This document shows positions 8,130 to 15,826 of a stretch of 63,811 nt of DNA, piece by piece; the stretch's first letter is position 1; each line of letters opens with the position of its first letter. The stretch is from positions 1-63,811 of the IMG/VR virus record IMGVR_UViG_3300045135_000802. The stretch is one strand, 5' to 3'. The position numbers were made by a program, and so were the translations under genes. The notes under the pieces were generated by a model. That model was not told the origin of the DNA. It made no database searches and was given only the letters and a program-made list of their open reading frames with translations. The DNA is from a virus.

Positions 8130-8294
8130 ATGGCACTTCCAAACAAAAACGCTAAACCAAAGAAAAAAGAGTTCCTTCAAGAAGTAGTTGAACCAGAGAT
8201 TCAAGTACCGACTGAACCTGAAATGCTTCAGGAAATCTTTGAAGGCGAATCTGAAGAAGAACAGACTACAGAAAACTTTAATACTGGTTACTAA
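8130..8294 (+). CDS. Small acidic protein between gp27 and gp5 (54 aa)
   Basis: This short gene encodes 54 residues with a Lys-rich start (KNAKPKKKEF) and a very acidic remainder (FEGESEEEQ). It has a strong AGGAG ribosome site lying across the gp27 stop codon, 6 nt before its ATG, and its stop overlaps the gp5 ATG (TAATG). Those signals make translation likely. There is no recognisable domain. Position between hub and spike genes suggests a role in hub/spike assembly, but this is inference. Confidence 0.6.
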   Translation: MALPNKNAKPKKKEFLQEVVEPEIQVPTEPEMLQEIFEGESEEEQTTENFNTGY

Positions 8295-9388
8295 TGCGTA
8301 ATTTCATCGGCAGAAGCGGCTTCACTTGGTTTGTAGGTGTAGTCGAGGATAGAAACGATCCAGTTAAAATGGGTCGTGTAAGAGTCCGTGCGTATGGTTG
8401 GCACACTGAAGATAAAGTGGAACTTCCAACTGACGCTCTGCCGTGGGCGATCGTTTCTAACGGTATCGATTCAGCATCGGTAAGTGGGTATGGACATTCT
8501 CCAACAGGAATGTTTGAAGGTACTTGGGTGTTCGGTTTCTTCATGGATGGTGAGCGAGCTCAAGAGCCTGTAGTCTTTGGAACTATTCCAGGATTACCTT
8601 CTGAAAAACCTAATGCCGATAAAGGGTTCTTTGATCCAAACGAAGTGTATCCAAAGTACACTGACGAACCTGACGTAAACCGTAGAGCGGTCGCTAACCC
8701 AGACAATCCACATGATATAGTTAAAGCGAAAGAAGATGCTCAATCTAAAGGTATCGCTAGAGCTTTAGGTGGACCAAGCTGGGATGAATATGCTTTTACT
8801 GTAGAAAGTACATATCCATACAATCACGTATACGAATCTGAATCTGGACATATGGTCGAGTTTGACGATACCGAAGGTAAAGAACGTATACATGAATATC
8901 ATAAGTCTGGAACGTTCTATGAGATCGATCCTGACGGAAATAAATCTACTCGAATAGTTGGTGATGAGTATGAAGTTACAATCAAAGATAAGAACGTTTA
9001 TATTAAAGGCAGCTGTAACATCACCATTGATACAAATGCTAGCTTATATGTAAAAGGTAATCTAGACGTTCAGGTTGACGGTAATTACACTCAATACACT
9101 AAAGGCAACTACATCAACAAAGTTGACGGTAGAATGGATATCGTATCAGCTGGAGAGATTTCTAGGCAGTCAGGTTCTCATATACTAGATAATGCCCCAA
9201 GAATAGATTTCAACCCAGCAAGCGGAGCTCCTTCAGTTTCTTACTCGCCTTCTTCAGCGGCAGCCGAGTCTGAAAAGTCTAAAGAGAATGCTCAATCAAC
9301 TGTTAACGATCTAGGATCAAACCCTGATCTAGTAGCAAGCCTAACACCGGAAGAGCAAGCAGCTCTTGCTAGAGTACAGAGTAACTAA
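8294..9388 (+). CDS. 5: gp5-like spike protein lacking the lysozyme domain
   Basis: The 364-residue protein is a gp5/VgrG-type central spike. The N-terminal OB-fold (residues about 10-100) shows FVGVVEDRNDPVKMGRVRVR and a conserved LPWAIVSN. A VgrG-like segment follows (NHVYESESGHMVEFDDTEG, then the YHKSGTFYEIDPDG motif), and residues about 225-300 are short alternating strands (VKGNLDVQVDGNYTQ) that fit a triple-stranded beta-helix. T4 gp5 has 575 residues and carries a muramidase between OB-fold and helix; that domain is absent here. The C-terminus is a Ser/Glu-rich tail. The tip is probably completed by the PAAR protein at 13103. Confidence 0.85.
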   Translation: MRNFIGRSGFTWFVGVVEDRNDPVKMGRVRVRAYGWHTEDKVELPTDALPWAIVSNGIDSASVSGYGHSPTGMFEGTWVFGFFMDGERAQEPVVFGTIPGLPSEKPNADKGFFDPNEVYPKYTDEPDVNRRAVANPDNPHDIVKAKEDAQSKGIARALGGPSWDEYAFTVESTYPYNHVYESESGHMVEFDDTEGKERIHEYHKSGTFYEIDPDGNKSTRIVGDEYEVTIKDKNVYIKGSCNITIDTNASLYVKGNLDVQVDGNYTQYTKGNYINKVDGRMDIVSAGEISRQSGSHILDNAPRIDFNPASGAPSVSYSPSSAAAESEKSKENAQSTVNDLGSNPDLVASLTPEEQAALARVQSN

Positions 9389-12300
9389 TGGCTGATGATT
9401 TAACGAAGCTCAAGGAAGCCATAGCTCTCCTTGATGCCCAAAATACAACGACAACTACGGTTGTTGAGACTGGTACTGTTGCTACAACGACCATTCAACA
9501 ACCTAAAATAGATTTCGCAGCAGCGTTAAAGTCGTTGGGTATCAACTCGGCTTCCGATCTTGTTTCTGCTACTCAATATAAAGCTGATATGACAGCGATC
9601 GACGTTCGCTTTACTGACGTCTATGCTAGAATTGACGATTTGATGAGAAAGTGGGATGCTGATTATGCTAAACAAGATATGTTTCAGCTCGCCCTTGCTA
9701 ATACCAACTTGGCTATCGCTACGTTACAGCAAGAACTTTACTCTACAAATACAGACATTCGAGAGGTTATAAACGATAATCTAGCGAATACAAACCTATA
9801 CATAGCGAATGTAGCAGTGAGTGCGGGTGAGGTATCTAATGCTTATCTACAAAGTACGTTCACTACAAATAATGCTTTCCAGTCAGCGCTAGCGAATACG
9901 AATCAGTACATTGCTTACGTTTCGGCTAATGCGGGCGAAGTATCTAATGCGTATCTGACCGCAACGTTTACAACTAATACAGCGTTTCAGTCTGTTGTAT
10001 CTAATACTAACTTGGCGATTGCTGATCGTATTCAGGTCGCTAACTCAGCTACGAATATCACGTCAGCGATTGACGGACTAATCGATAGTGCTCCAGCTAC
10101 ACTCGATACATTAAATGAACTAGCAGCAGCGCTGGCTGACGATGCTAACTTCGCTTCAACCGTAACATCGGCTCTAGCAAGTAAAGCAAGTAATGCGGCA
10201 TTCCAGTCAGCGTTGGCTAACACTAATTCTTACATAGCGACTAAAGCCGACTCGACAACTGTAGAACTTAATCTAGCGAATACAAACGCATATATCGCTA
10301 CGGTTGCTGGCGCTGATGCTTCTAATCTCGCTAACACTAATGCTTGGATTCAGTCTAATCTAGCTAATACGAATGCTTACATAGCGACTAAGGCTGACTC
10401 TACAACGGTTGCGTCAAACCTAGCGAATACCAATGCTTACATAGCGACTAAGGCAGATAGCTCTACAGTTGAAAGCTACCTAGCGAATACAAACGCATAC
10501 ATAGCGACTAAAGCCGACTCGACAACTGTAGCACTAAACCTTGCTAATACTAATTCTTACATTGCTTCGGTTGCTGGAGAAGTGGCGTCTAATCTAGCTA
10601 ACACTAATTCTTACATAGCGACTAAAGCCGACTCGACAACTGTAGCACTAAACCTTGCTAATACTAATTCTTACATTGCTTCGGTTGCTGGAGAAGTGGC
10701 GTCTAATCTAGCTAACACTAATTCTTACATAGCAACTAAAGCGGATAGCTCAGTCGTAGAGAGTTACTTAGCTAACACTAATGCATACATAGCATCTTCA
10801 ATCAATACAAACAACCTAGCTCTAGCAAATACGAATGCTTGGGTTGCTAATACGGAAGCATGGGTAAATGCTAATCTCGCTAATACCAATGCTTGGATTG
10901 CTACTAAAGCAGATAGCTCAACTGTTGAAGGATACCTTGCTAACACTAATGCTTACATAGCGACTAAAGCTGACACATCTACTCTGACTTCTCAGTATGT
11001 ATCTAATACAACCTTCCAGCTATTTGTTGCTAACACTAACGCTTATATTGCTGACGTTGCGGTAAATGCTGGCGAGGTTTCTAACACTTACTTACAATCT
11101 TTGGTTGCTAATACCAATGCTTGGATATACGGTGTAGACACTAGAGAAAGATTGGCGTTGGCGAATACAAACGCAGCTATCGCAGATCGTATTCAGGTTG
11201 CTAACTCAGCTTCAAATATATCTACAGCAATCTCTAACCTAGTTGATACAGCGCCAGCTACGCTCGATACATTGAATGAACTAGCGGCAGCTCTAGGCGA
11301 TGATGCTAACTTCGCTTCAACCGTAACATTGGCTCTAGCAACTAAAGCATCTAACACTTATGTAAATACATTACTTGCGAATACGAATGCTTACATAGCA
11401 ACGAAAGCCAATACAAATATGATCTTCAGCGGTTCGTATTCTGATCTTACTAGCAAACCTAACCTTGGACAGTATCTACAAGTATCAAACTTTAATGTTA
11501 TCTTAGCAAATACAAACGCATATATCGCTACTAAAGCGAATACTAATATGATCTTCAGTGGTTCGTATGCTGATCTTACAAACAAACCTAATCTAAATCA
11601 ATACCTTCAGGTTGCTAATGCGAGCTCTACATACGCTACAACATCTACTGTTAAAGGATACCTAGCAAATACAAACTCTTATATTGCTACTAAACTAAAC
11701 TCTTCAGCGTACACTACCGCCGATGTTCAGTCTAAAGCAGCATTGGCTAATACTAACAGCTACATAGCGACTAAACTAAACTCTTCAGCGTACACCACCG
11801 CCGATGTTCAGTCTAAAGCAGCATTGGCTAATACTAACAGCTACATAGCGACTAAACTAAACTCTTCAGCGTACACCACCGCTGATGTTCAGGCTAAAGC
11901 AGCATTGGCTAATACAAACTCTTATATTGCTACTAAACTGAATTCATCATCATACACCACCGCTGACGTTCGGGCTAAAGCGGCTCTAGCAAATACAAAC
12001 TCTTATATTGCTACTAAACTGAATTCGTCATCGTATACAACAGCTGATGTTCAGGCTAAAGCAGCTCTAGCAAATACAAACTCTTATATTGCTACTAAAC
12101 TGAATTCGTCATCGTATACAACAGCTGATGTTCAGGCTAAAGCAGCTCTAGCAAATACAAACAGCTGGATTGCTACGAAGGCTGATGCTAGTTCTATATT
12201 CAGTGGTGATTATGATGACCTAAGTAATAAGCCAAACCTTGGACAGTATCTACAGGTTTCAAACGCTAACATTACTCTAGCAAATACAAATGCTTACATA

Positions 12301-12486
12301 GCAGCGGTTGAAGCTTCAGCTGGCGGTGGCGGTGTTGACGCTAACACTGTACTTGATCTCATTGATTCTAGACTTTACTCTAGAACTATTGGAGATATTG
12401 TTGGTTCCGATGGAATGGTTGGACAGGTTCTTATCAGCTATGGCGATGGAACTTCTTACTGGGGCTGGGCGAATACAGCGGTCTAA
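9388..12486 (+). CDS. Repeat-rich fibre protein (LANTNAYIATKAD type)
   Basis: The 1032-residue protein consists mostly of short repeats around LANTNxYIA, with about twenty-seven residues per unit near the end, and two copies of a block reading TLDTLNELAAALxDDANFAS that is common in phage tail fibres. The regular polar and hydrophobic spacing suggests a long trimeric stalk. The first 100 residues are unique and may anchor it to the baseplate. The C-terminus (LDLIDSRLYSRTIGDIVGSDG onward) resembles internal VLELGDIVGTDG segments of the fibre at 42964, with which it shares most of its repeats. It starts in the gp5 stop, inside the baseplate operon, so it is probably a baseplate-attached short fibre. 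The receptor is unknown. Confidence 0.75.
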   Translation: MADDLTKLKEAIALLDAQNTTTTTVVETGTVATTTIQQPKIDFAAALKSLGINSASDLVSATQYKADMTAIDVRFTDVYARIDDLMRKWDADYAKQDMFQLALANTNLAIATLQQELYSTNTDIREVINDNLANTNLYIANVAVSAGEVSNAYLQSTFTTNNAFQSALANTNQYIAYVSANAGEVSNAYLTATFTTNTAFQSVVSNTNLAIADRIQVANSATNITSAIDGLIDSAPATLDTLNELAAALADDANFASTVTSALASKASNAAFQSALANTNSYIATKADSTTVELNLANTNAYIATVAGADASNLANTNAWIQSNLANTNAYIATKADSTTVASNLANTNAYIATKADSSTVESYLANTNAYIATKADSTTVALNLANTNSYIASVAGEVASNLANTNSYIATKADSTTVALNLANTNSYIASVAGEVASNLANTNSYIATKADSSVVESYLANTNAYIASSINTNNLALANTNAWVANTEAWVNANLANTNAWIATKADSSTVEGYLANTNAYIATKADTSTLTSQYVSNTTFQLFVANTNAYIADVAVNAGEVSNTYLQSLVANTNAWIYGVDTRERLALANTNAAIADRIQVANSASNISTAISNLVDTAPATLDTLNELAAALGDDANFASTVTLALATKASNTYVNTLLANTNAYIATKANTNMIFSGSYSDLTSKPNLGQYLQVSNFNVILANTNAYIATKANTNMIFSGSYADLTNKPNLNQYLQVANASSTYATTSTVKGYLANTNSYIATKLNSSAYTTADVQSKAALANTNSYIATKLNSSAYTTADVQSKAALANTNSYIATKLNSSAYTTADVQAKAALANTNSYIATKLNSSSYTTADVRAKAALANTNSYIATKLNSSSYTTADVQAKAALANTNSYIATKLNSSSYTTADVQAKAALANTNSWIATKADASSIFSGDYDDLSNKPNLGQYLQVSNANITLANTNAYIAAVEASAGGGGVDANTVLDLIDSRLYSRTIGDIVGSDGMVGQVLISYGDGTSYWGWANTAV
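10500..10727 (+). repeat. 114-bp near-perfect tandem duplication
   Basis: Two adjacent 114-bp units inside the fibre gene are almost identical at DNA level; for example GCACTAAACC recurs at 10531 and 10645. Each unit encodes 38 residues. Neighbouring repeats have the same protein pattern but more divergent DNA, so this is probably a recent duplication. Confidence 0.8.
11689..12174 (+). repeat. 81-bp tandem repeats, six units
   Basis: Six consecutive 81-bp units each encode 27 residues of the form TKLNSSxYTTADVQxK plus AALANTNSYIA. The same position of the unit recurs at 11701, 11782, 11863, 11944, 12025 and 12106. The first three units, and separately the last two, are nearly identical in DNA, which fits unequal recombination or slippage. 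Confidence 0.9.
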
Positions 12487-12489
12487 TTT

Positions 12490-12930
12490 ATGGCTATACA
12501 AATAACACCAACAGTACTCCCTGCTGCTAAAAGGGACACTGACGTATCGTATGATATATCGATTACACCAACAGCTGGAGAAGAGATATATTCTATAACG
12601 ATTACAAAGAACTTTGACGATCATGGTATTGATACGTTTGGTTCTTCTATCTACGGCAGATATGTAAATCAATTTAGAGATAGCATTACTTATGTAAGCA
12701 AAGGTTCTAGCGATTTACTTGAAGATCCTGAAACGGTTATTGGTACAGGGAATATGCCGTTTGGAAAAGATGTAATTGGATTTGTTTGCGATACAACGAA
12801 AGAAAGTAATGTAACATATACTGTAACAGTTACGCATGACTCTGGAACTGAAACTGCTACAATAACACAAAAAGTGAATAACGATTTTGATGGTTATATT
12901 AAATGGTTGAAGGATTATTTAGCGTCTTAA
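12490..12930 (+). CDS. Ig-like virion protein of unknown function
   Basis: The 146-residue product is rich in beta-strand patterns, including VSYDISITPTAGEEIYSITIT and SNVTYTVTVTHDSGTE near the end, which look like an immunoglobulin-type sandwich. There is no signal peptide. It starts three bases after the fibre stop and lies within the coupled baseplate operon, so it is probably a small structural or fibre-associated protein. I do not recognise a named family. Confidence 0.65.
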   Translation: MAIQITPTVLPAAKRDTDVSYDISITPTAGEEIYSITITKNFDDHGIDTFGSSIYGRYVNQFRDSITYVSKGSSDLLEDPETVIGTGNMPFGKDVIGFVCDTTKESNVTYTVTVTHDSGTETATITQKVNNDFDGYIKWLKDYLAS

Positions 12931-13103
12931 TAGACGGTGAGGTTCATACATTTATACACTTTGACGATATCCCGTTAGAGTTTGAGAACCTTATATCCTT
13001 TGAACCTAAATTTCCTGAACCGCCACATACTGATGAGGAGCATGAAGTCATTCATCGTATTGGGGATCTACTAAAAGAATTAATGAAACGGGAGACGAAA
13101 TAA
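12903..13103 (+). CDS. Small conserved protein (66 aa)
   Basis: The 66-residue product overlaps the end of the Ig-like gene by 28 bases and ends in a TAATG overlap with the PAAR gene. It contains DDIPLEFENLISFEPKFPEP and then PPHTDEEHEVIHRI, a Pro/His/Glu-rich pattern I have seen in conserved small proteins near gp25 in T4-like phages, without a known function. No better start than ATG 12903 is visible. It may be a small assembly factor for the spike tip or wedge, which is inference from position only. Confidence 0.6.
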   Translation: MVEGLFSVLIDGEVHTFIHFDDIPLEFENLISFEPKFPEPPHTDEEHEVIHRIGDLLKELMKRETK

Positions 13104-13393
13104 TGCCAGCCGCAACTCGAATAGGTGACGCAGACGTTACTCATTGTTCTGGAATGGTTAGAGCCGCAGGTTCTGGAAATGTATTTGTAAATAGTATTCC
13201 TTGGTCAAGACAAGGGGATCCTAATACAACGCATCTGCTTCCTGGATCACCGTGTCCACCTCACTCGGCTTCGATTGCTTCAGGCTCTGGTTCAGTGTTT
13301 GTAAACGATAAAGGTGCTGGAAGAGTTGGAGATGCTATCAGCGGATGTACTTCTGTTGCTGCTGGCTCTGGTGATGTGTACGCTGGCGACTAA
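13103..13393 (+). CDS. 5.4: PAAR spike-tip protein (gp5.4-like)
   Basis: The 96-residue product is a PAAR-repeat protein, the size of T4 gp5.4 (97 residues), which caps the gp5 needle and forms the membrane-piercing point. The chain begins MPAATRIGDADVTHCSG, has repeated SGNVFVN / SGSVFVND strands and ends with a second GRVGD..SGCTSVAAGSGDVY repeat. His and Cys residues (TH-C, PCPPH, GC) are placed as expected for metal binding at the tip. It follows the small ORF by TAATG overlap. Confidence 0.93.
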   Translation: MPAATRIGDADVTHCSGMVRAAGSGNVFVNSIPWSRQGDPNTTHLLPGSPCPPHSASIASGSGSVFVNDKGAGRVGDAISGCTSVAAGSGDVYAGD

Positions 13394-13482
13394 ATAGGTT
13401 AAGAACTGAATAATCTTAATTTGGCTTAAAGCGGACATTATTGATTATACTTGAATGTTAATTGAAAGTAAAGGACTTTTTT

Positions 13483-13656
13483 ATGGAATTACACGATTCT
13501 TTAGTAAATTTATTTGAAACATACGCTTTTGAGAGCGATAAGTTCAAAGAAGGAAATGCCTCAGCTGGAACAAGAGCACGAAAAGCTCTTGCTGAAATAT
13601 CTAAACTATGTAAAGAACGAAGAGCTGAGATACAAACTATTAAAAACGGAAAATAA
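13483..13656 (+). CDS. Histone H1-like (Hc1-type) protein
   Basis: The 57-residue product resembles the N-terminal helical domain of the Hc1 histone H1-like family, with the signature GNASAGTRARKALAEISKL followed by KERRAEIQ. It lacks the long Lys/Ala-rich DNA-binding tail of chlamydial Hc1. The ATG at 13483 has AAAGGA 7 nt upstream; an in-frame TTG at 13462 lies before that ribosome site and is not preferred. It follows an 89-base gap after PAAR and sits just before gp25. It may bind DNA or serve as a small virion or assembly protein; the sequence does not decide. Confidence 0.7.
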   Translation: MELHDSLVNLFETYAFESDKFKEGNASAGTRARKALAEISKLCKERRAEIQTIKNGK

Positions 13657-13660
13657 ATAA

Positions 13661-14056
13661 ATGGCACAACCTAAGAAAGATATCTTTAGCGACTTGGATC
13701 TAGCGTTTATACCGCATCCAGCTACAAGTCAGGTTGTGCGTAAGAGAGATAGAGACGCTGTGAAACAATCAGTTAAGTCTCTAATTTTGACGAACTATTA
13801 TGAGCGACCTTTTAAATCTGATATTGGCTGTTCTATTCGTCAGCATCTTTTCGAATTGTTCACTCCTGCTACTAAGCAGAATATGGAAAGAGCTATTCGT
13901 GAAGTCATCAAAAACTACGAACCAAGAGCTGAAATCATAGACGTGTTCGTGGAAGACTACCCCGAAAGAAACGCATTAACGGCATCACTTGCCTTTATGG
14001 TTAAGAACGACCCCACGCCTGTTGTTCTTGATCTATTACTAGAAAGAGTACGATAA
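13661..14056 (+). CDS. 25: gp25-like baseplate wedge protein
   Basis: The 131-residue product matches T4 gp25 (132 residues), the wedge protein with a gp25-like lysozyme fold that starts sheath assembly together with gp6 and gp53. Family features are IFSDLDLAFIPHP near the start, AVKQSVKSLILTNYYERPF, then DIGCSIRQHLFELF and a conserved Glu-rich end. Start is ATG 13661, four bases after the Hc1-like stop; the gp6 ATG follows its stop directly. Confidence 0.95.
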   Translation: MAQPKKDIFSDLDLAFIPHPATSQVVRKRDRDAVKQSVKSLILTNYYERPFKSDIGCSIRQHLFELFTPATKQNMERAIREVIKNYEPRAEIIDVFVEDYPERNALTASLAFMVKNDPTPVVLDLLLERVR

Positions 14057-15826
14057 ATGGCAGCCAATACATATCTACAAGCAACGGAGCTAGACTTCAA
14101 CGGTATCCGTGAGAACCTTAAAACATATTTAAGATCTCAAGATAACCTTAAAGACTTCGATTATGAAGGCTCTGTGATGTCTGTATTGTTAGATCTTCTA
14201 GCATACAATACGCATTACAACGGATACTATGCTAACATGCTTGCGAACGAAATGTTCCTTGATACGGCTCAACAGCGTGATTCAGTTGTATCAAGAGCAA
14301 AAGAGTTAGGATACACTCCAACTTCAGCATCGGGTGCGGTAGCAGCAATCACTATGAGCTTCACCGATGTTCCTTCAACGGTTGCTCAATTAACGATTCC
14401 AAAGTACTCTAAATTTAAGACTGTAATTGACGATACGACTTACAACTTCGTAACAACTGAAGCAACTACGGTATTGAATAATGGCGGAACGTTTGAGAAG
14501 CAGATTAGCATTAAAGAAGGAACGAAGCTTACGCATCGATTTGTTGTAGACTCTAGTAATCCTACACGATACGTTCTTCCTAATGCTCAGGTTGACGTAT
14601 CAAGCATCGTAGTTACAGTTCAGAATTCATTGGTTGACGATACTACAGTCGAATATACAAGAGCGACTAACATCAATCAGATCTACTCTACTTCTAAGAT
14701 ATACTTTGTTGAAGAAGCATACGACGAGAAGTATGAGATTGTATTCGGTAAAGGGGCTCTTGGTCTAGCACCTAAGAACGGCAACATTGTAATTGTAGAT
14801 TACATTGTATGTAACGGCGACGAAGCGAACGGAGCTAAGTCTTTTGAGTCTACTTCTCAGTATACAGCTGGCGGTCAATCTATTACAGCTTCGGTTAAGT
14901 CAGTTGACGTTACGGCTCTTGGCGGTCGCTTCGCTGAAACTATAGACTCAATCAAGTTTAATGCGCCAAGGAACTATCAAACTCAGAACCGTTGCGTTAT
15001 TGATAACGACTATGAGCGAATCATTCTTTCTGAGAATGCGGATATTCAATCGGTTGTTGCTTATGGTGGTGAGAATGCCATTGTTCCGACGTTCGGTAAA
15101 GTGTTCATTGGTCTTAAACCGTTTGGCGAGCAATATCTAACGTATAATAGAAAGAATGAAATCAAAGCTTCTATTCAAGATAGAACGCCTCTTGGTATTG
15201 ATCCTGTTATCGTTGACCCTGAATACACTTACGTTCTTGTGAATATCAATACATATTACGATAGAACATCTTCAACAGCTACACTAGGCGAAATTGAACT
15301 GGCGGTAAGAGAAGCGATTACTGATTTCTCTACTAATCAGTTAGAACGTTTTGGTAATCGTTTGAGATACTCACGTTTCGTTCGTGCCCTAGATAATATT
15401 ACTGTTGGAAGTATTCTTAACAACGATGCATCGGTACGCATTCAAAAACGTTTCGTTCCTGATATCAACGTTCCTCAGAAGCTTGAGCTCTACTTCAGCA
15501 ACACGCTAAGAGCAGGTACGATTACTTCTACAGAATTTACATACAAAGGGTTCTCTTGTTTCTTTGATGATGACGGTGAAGGTTCGATTGGTATCTTCCG
15601 TTACAATAATGAGAAACAGAAAATCTATGTAGATACTGGCGTTGGTACAGTTGATTATGATGCTGGTCTAGTTACCGTTGAAGCATTTAAACCTTCGGCT
15701 TACTCTGATATTCAGATGAAAGTAACGGCTATTCCTGATCGATTTGATGTTACCCCAGTAAGAGAGCAAGTTCTGGTAATGGATCAGAATGACGCTACAA
15801 TTCAAATTATATCTGAGTACACCTAA
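14057..15826 (+). CDS. 6: gp6-like baseplate wedge protein (Baseplate J family)
   Basis: The 589-residue protein corresponds to T4 gp6 (660 residues), which forms the inner ring and dodecameric core of the baseplate wedge. The N-terminal helical part shows ELDFNGIRENLKTYLRS and the typical VLLDLLAYNTHYNGYYANM, followed by FLDTAQQRDSVVSRAKELGY, all hallmarks of gp6/gpJ proteins. The centre is strand-rich. The last third carries YERIILSENADIQSVVAYGG. It is flanked by gp25 and gp7, the usual order, with no gap. Confidence 0.95.
   Translation: MAANTYLQATELDFNGIRENLKTYLRSQDNLKDFDYEGSVMSVLLDLLAYNTHYNGYYANMLANEMFLDTAQQRDSVVSRAKELGYTPTSASGAVAAITMSFTDVPSTVAQLTIPKYSKFKTVIDDTTYNFVTTEATTVLNNGGTFEKQISIKEGTKLTHRFVVDSSNPTRYVLPNAQVDVSSIVVTVQNSLVDDTTVEYTRATNINQIYSTSKIYFVEEAYDEKYEIVFGKGALGLAPKNGNIVIVDYIVCNGDEANGAKSFESTSQYTAGGQSITASVKSVDVTALGGRFAETIDSIKFNAPRNYQTQNRCVIDNDYERIILSENADIQSVVAYGGENAIVPTFGKVFIGLKPFGEQYLTYNRKNEIKASIQDRTPLGIDPVIVDPEYTYVLVNINTYYDRTSSTATLGEIELAVREAITDFSTNQLERFGNRLRYSRFVRALDNITVGSILNNDASVRIQKRFVPDINVPQKLELYFSNTLRAGTITSTEFTYKGFSCFFDDDGEGSIGIFRYNNEKQKIYVDTGVGTVDYDAGLVTVEAFKPSAYSDIQMKVTAIPDRFDVTPVREQVLVMDQNDATIQIISEYT

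Noticed and set aside
9388-12486. Direct repeats taken as a CRISPR array
   Set aside because: Repeats are in frame, coding, adjacent without unique spacers of constant length, and lie inside a fibre gene.
13394-13482. Possible promoter or terminator in the 89-base gap before the Hc1-like gene
   Set aside because: A TATACT and a weak 6-bp A/U stem (13399-13419) are present, but there is no convincing -35, octamer or U-tract.
13661-14056. Active lysozyme from the gp25 'lysozyme-like' fold
   Set aside because: gp25 family members are structural wedge proteins; the name reflects fold similarity, not enzyme activity.
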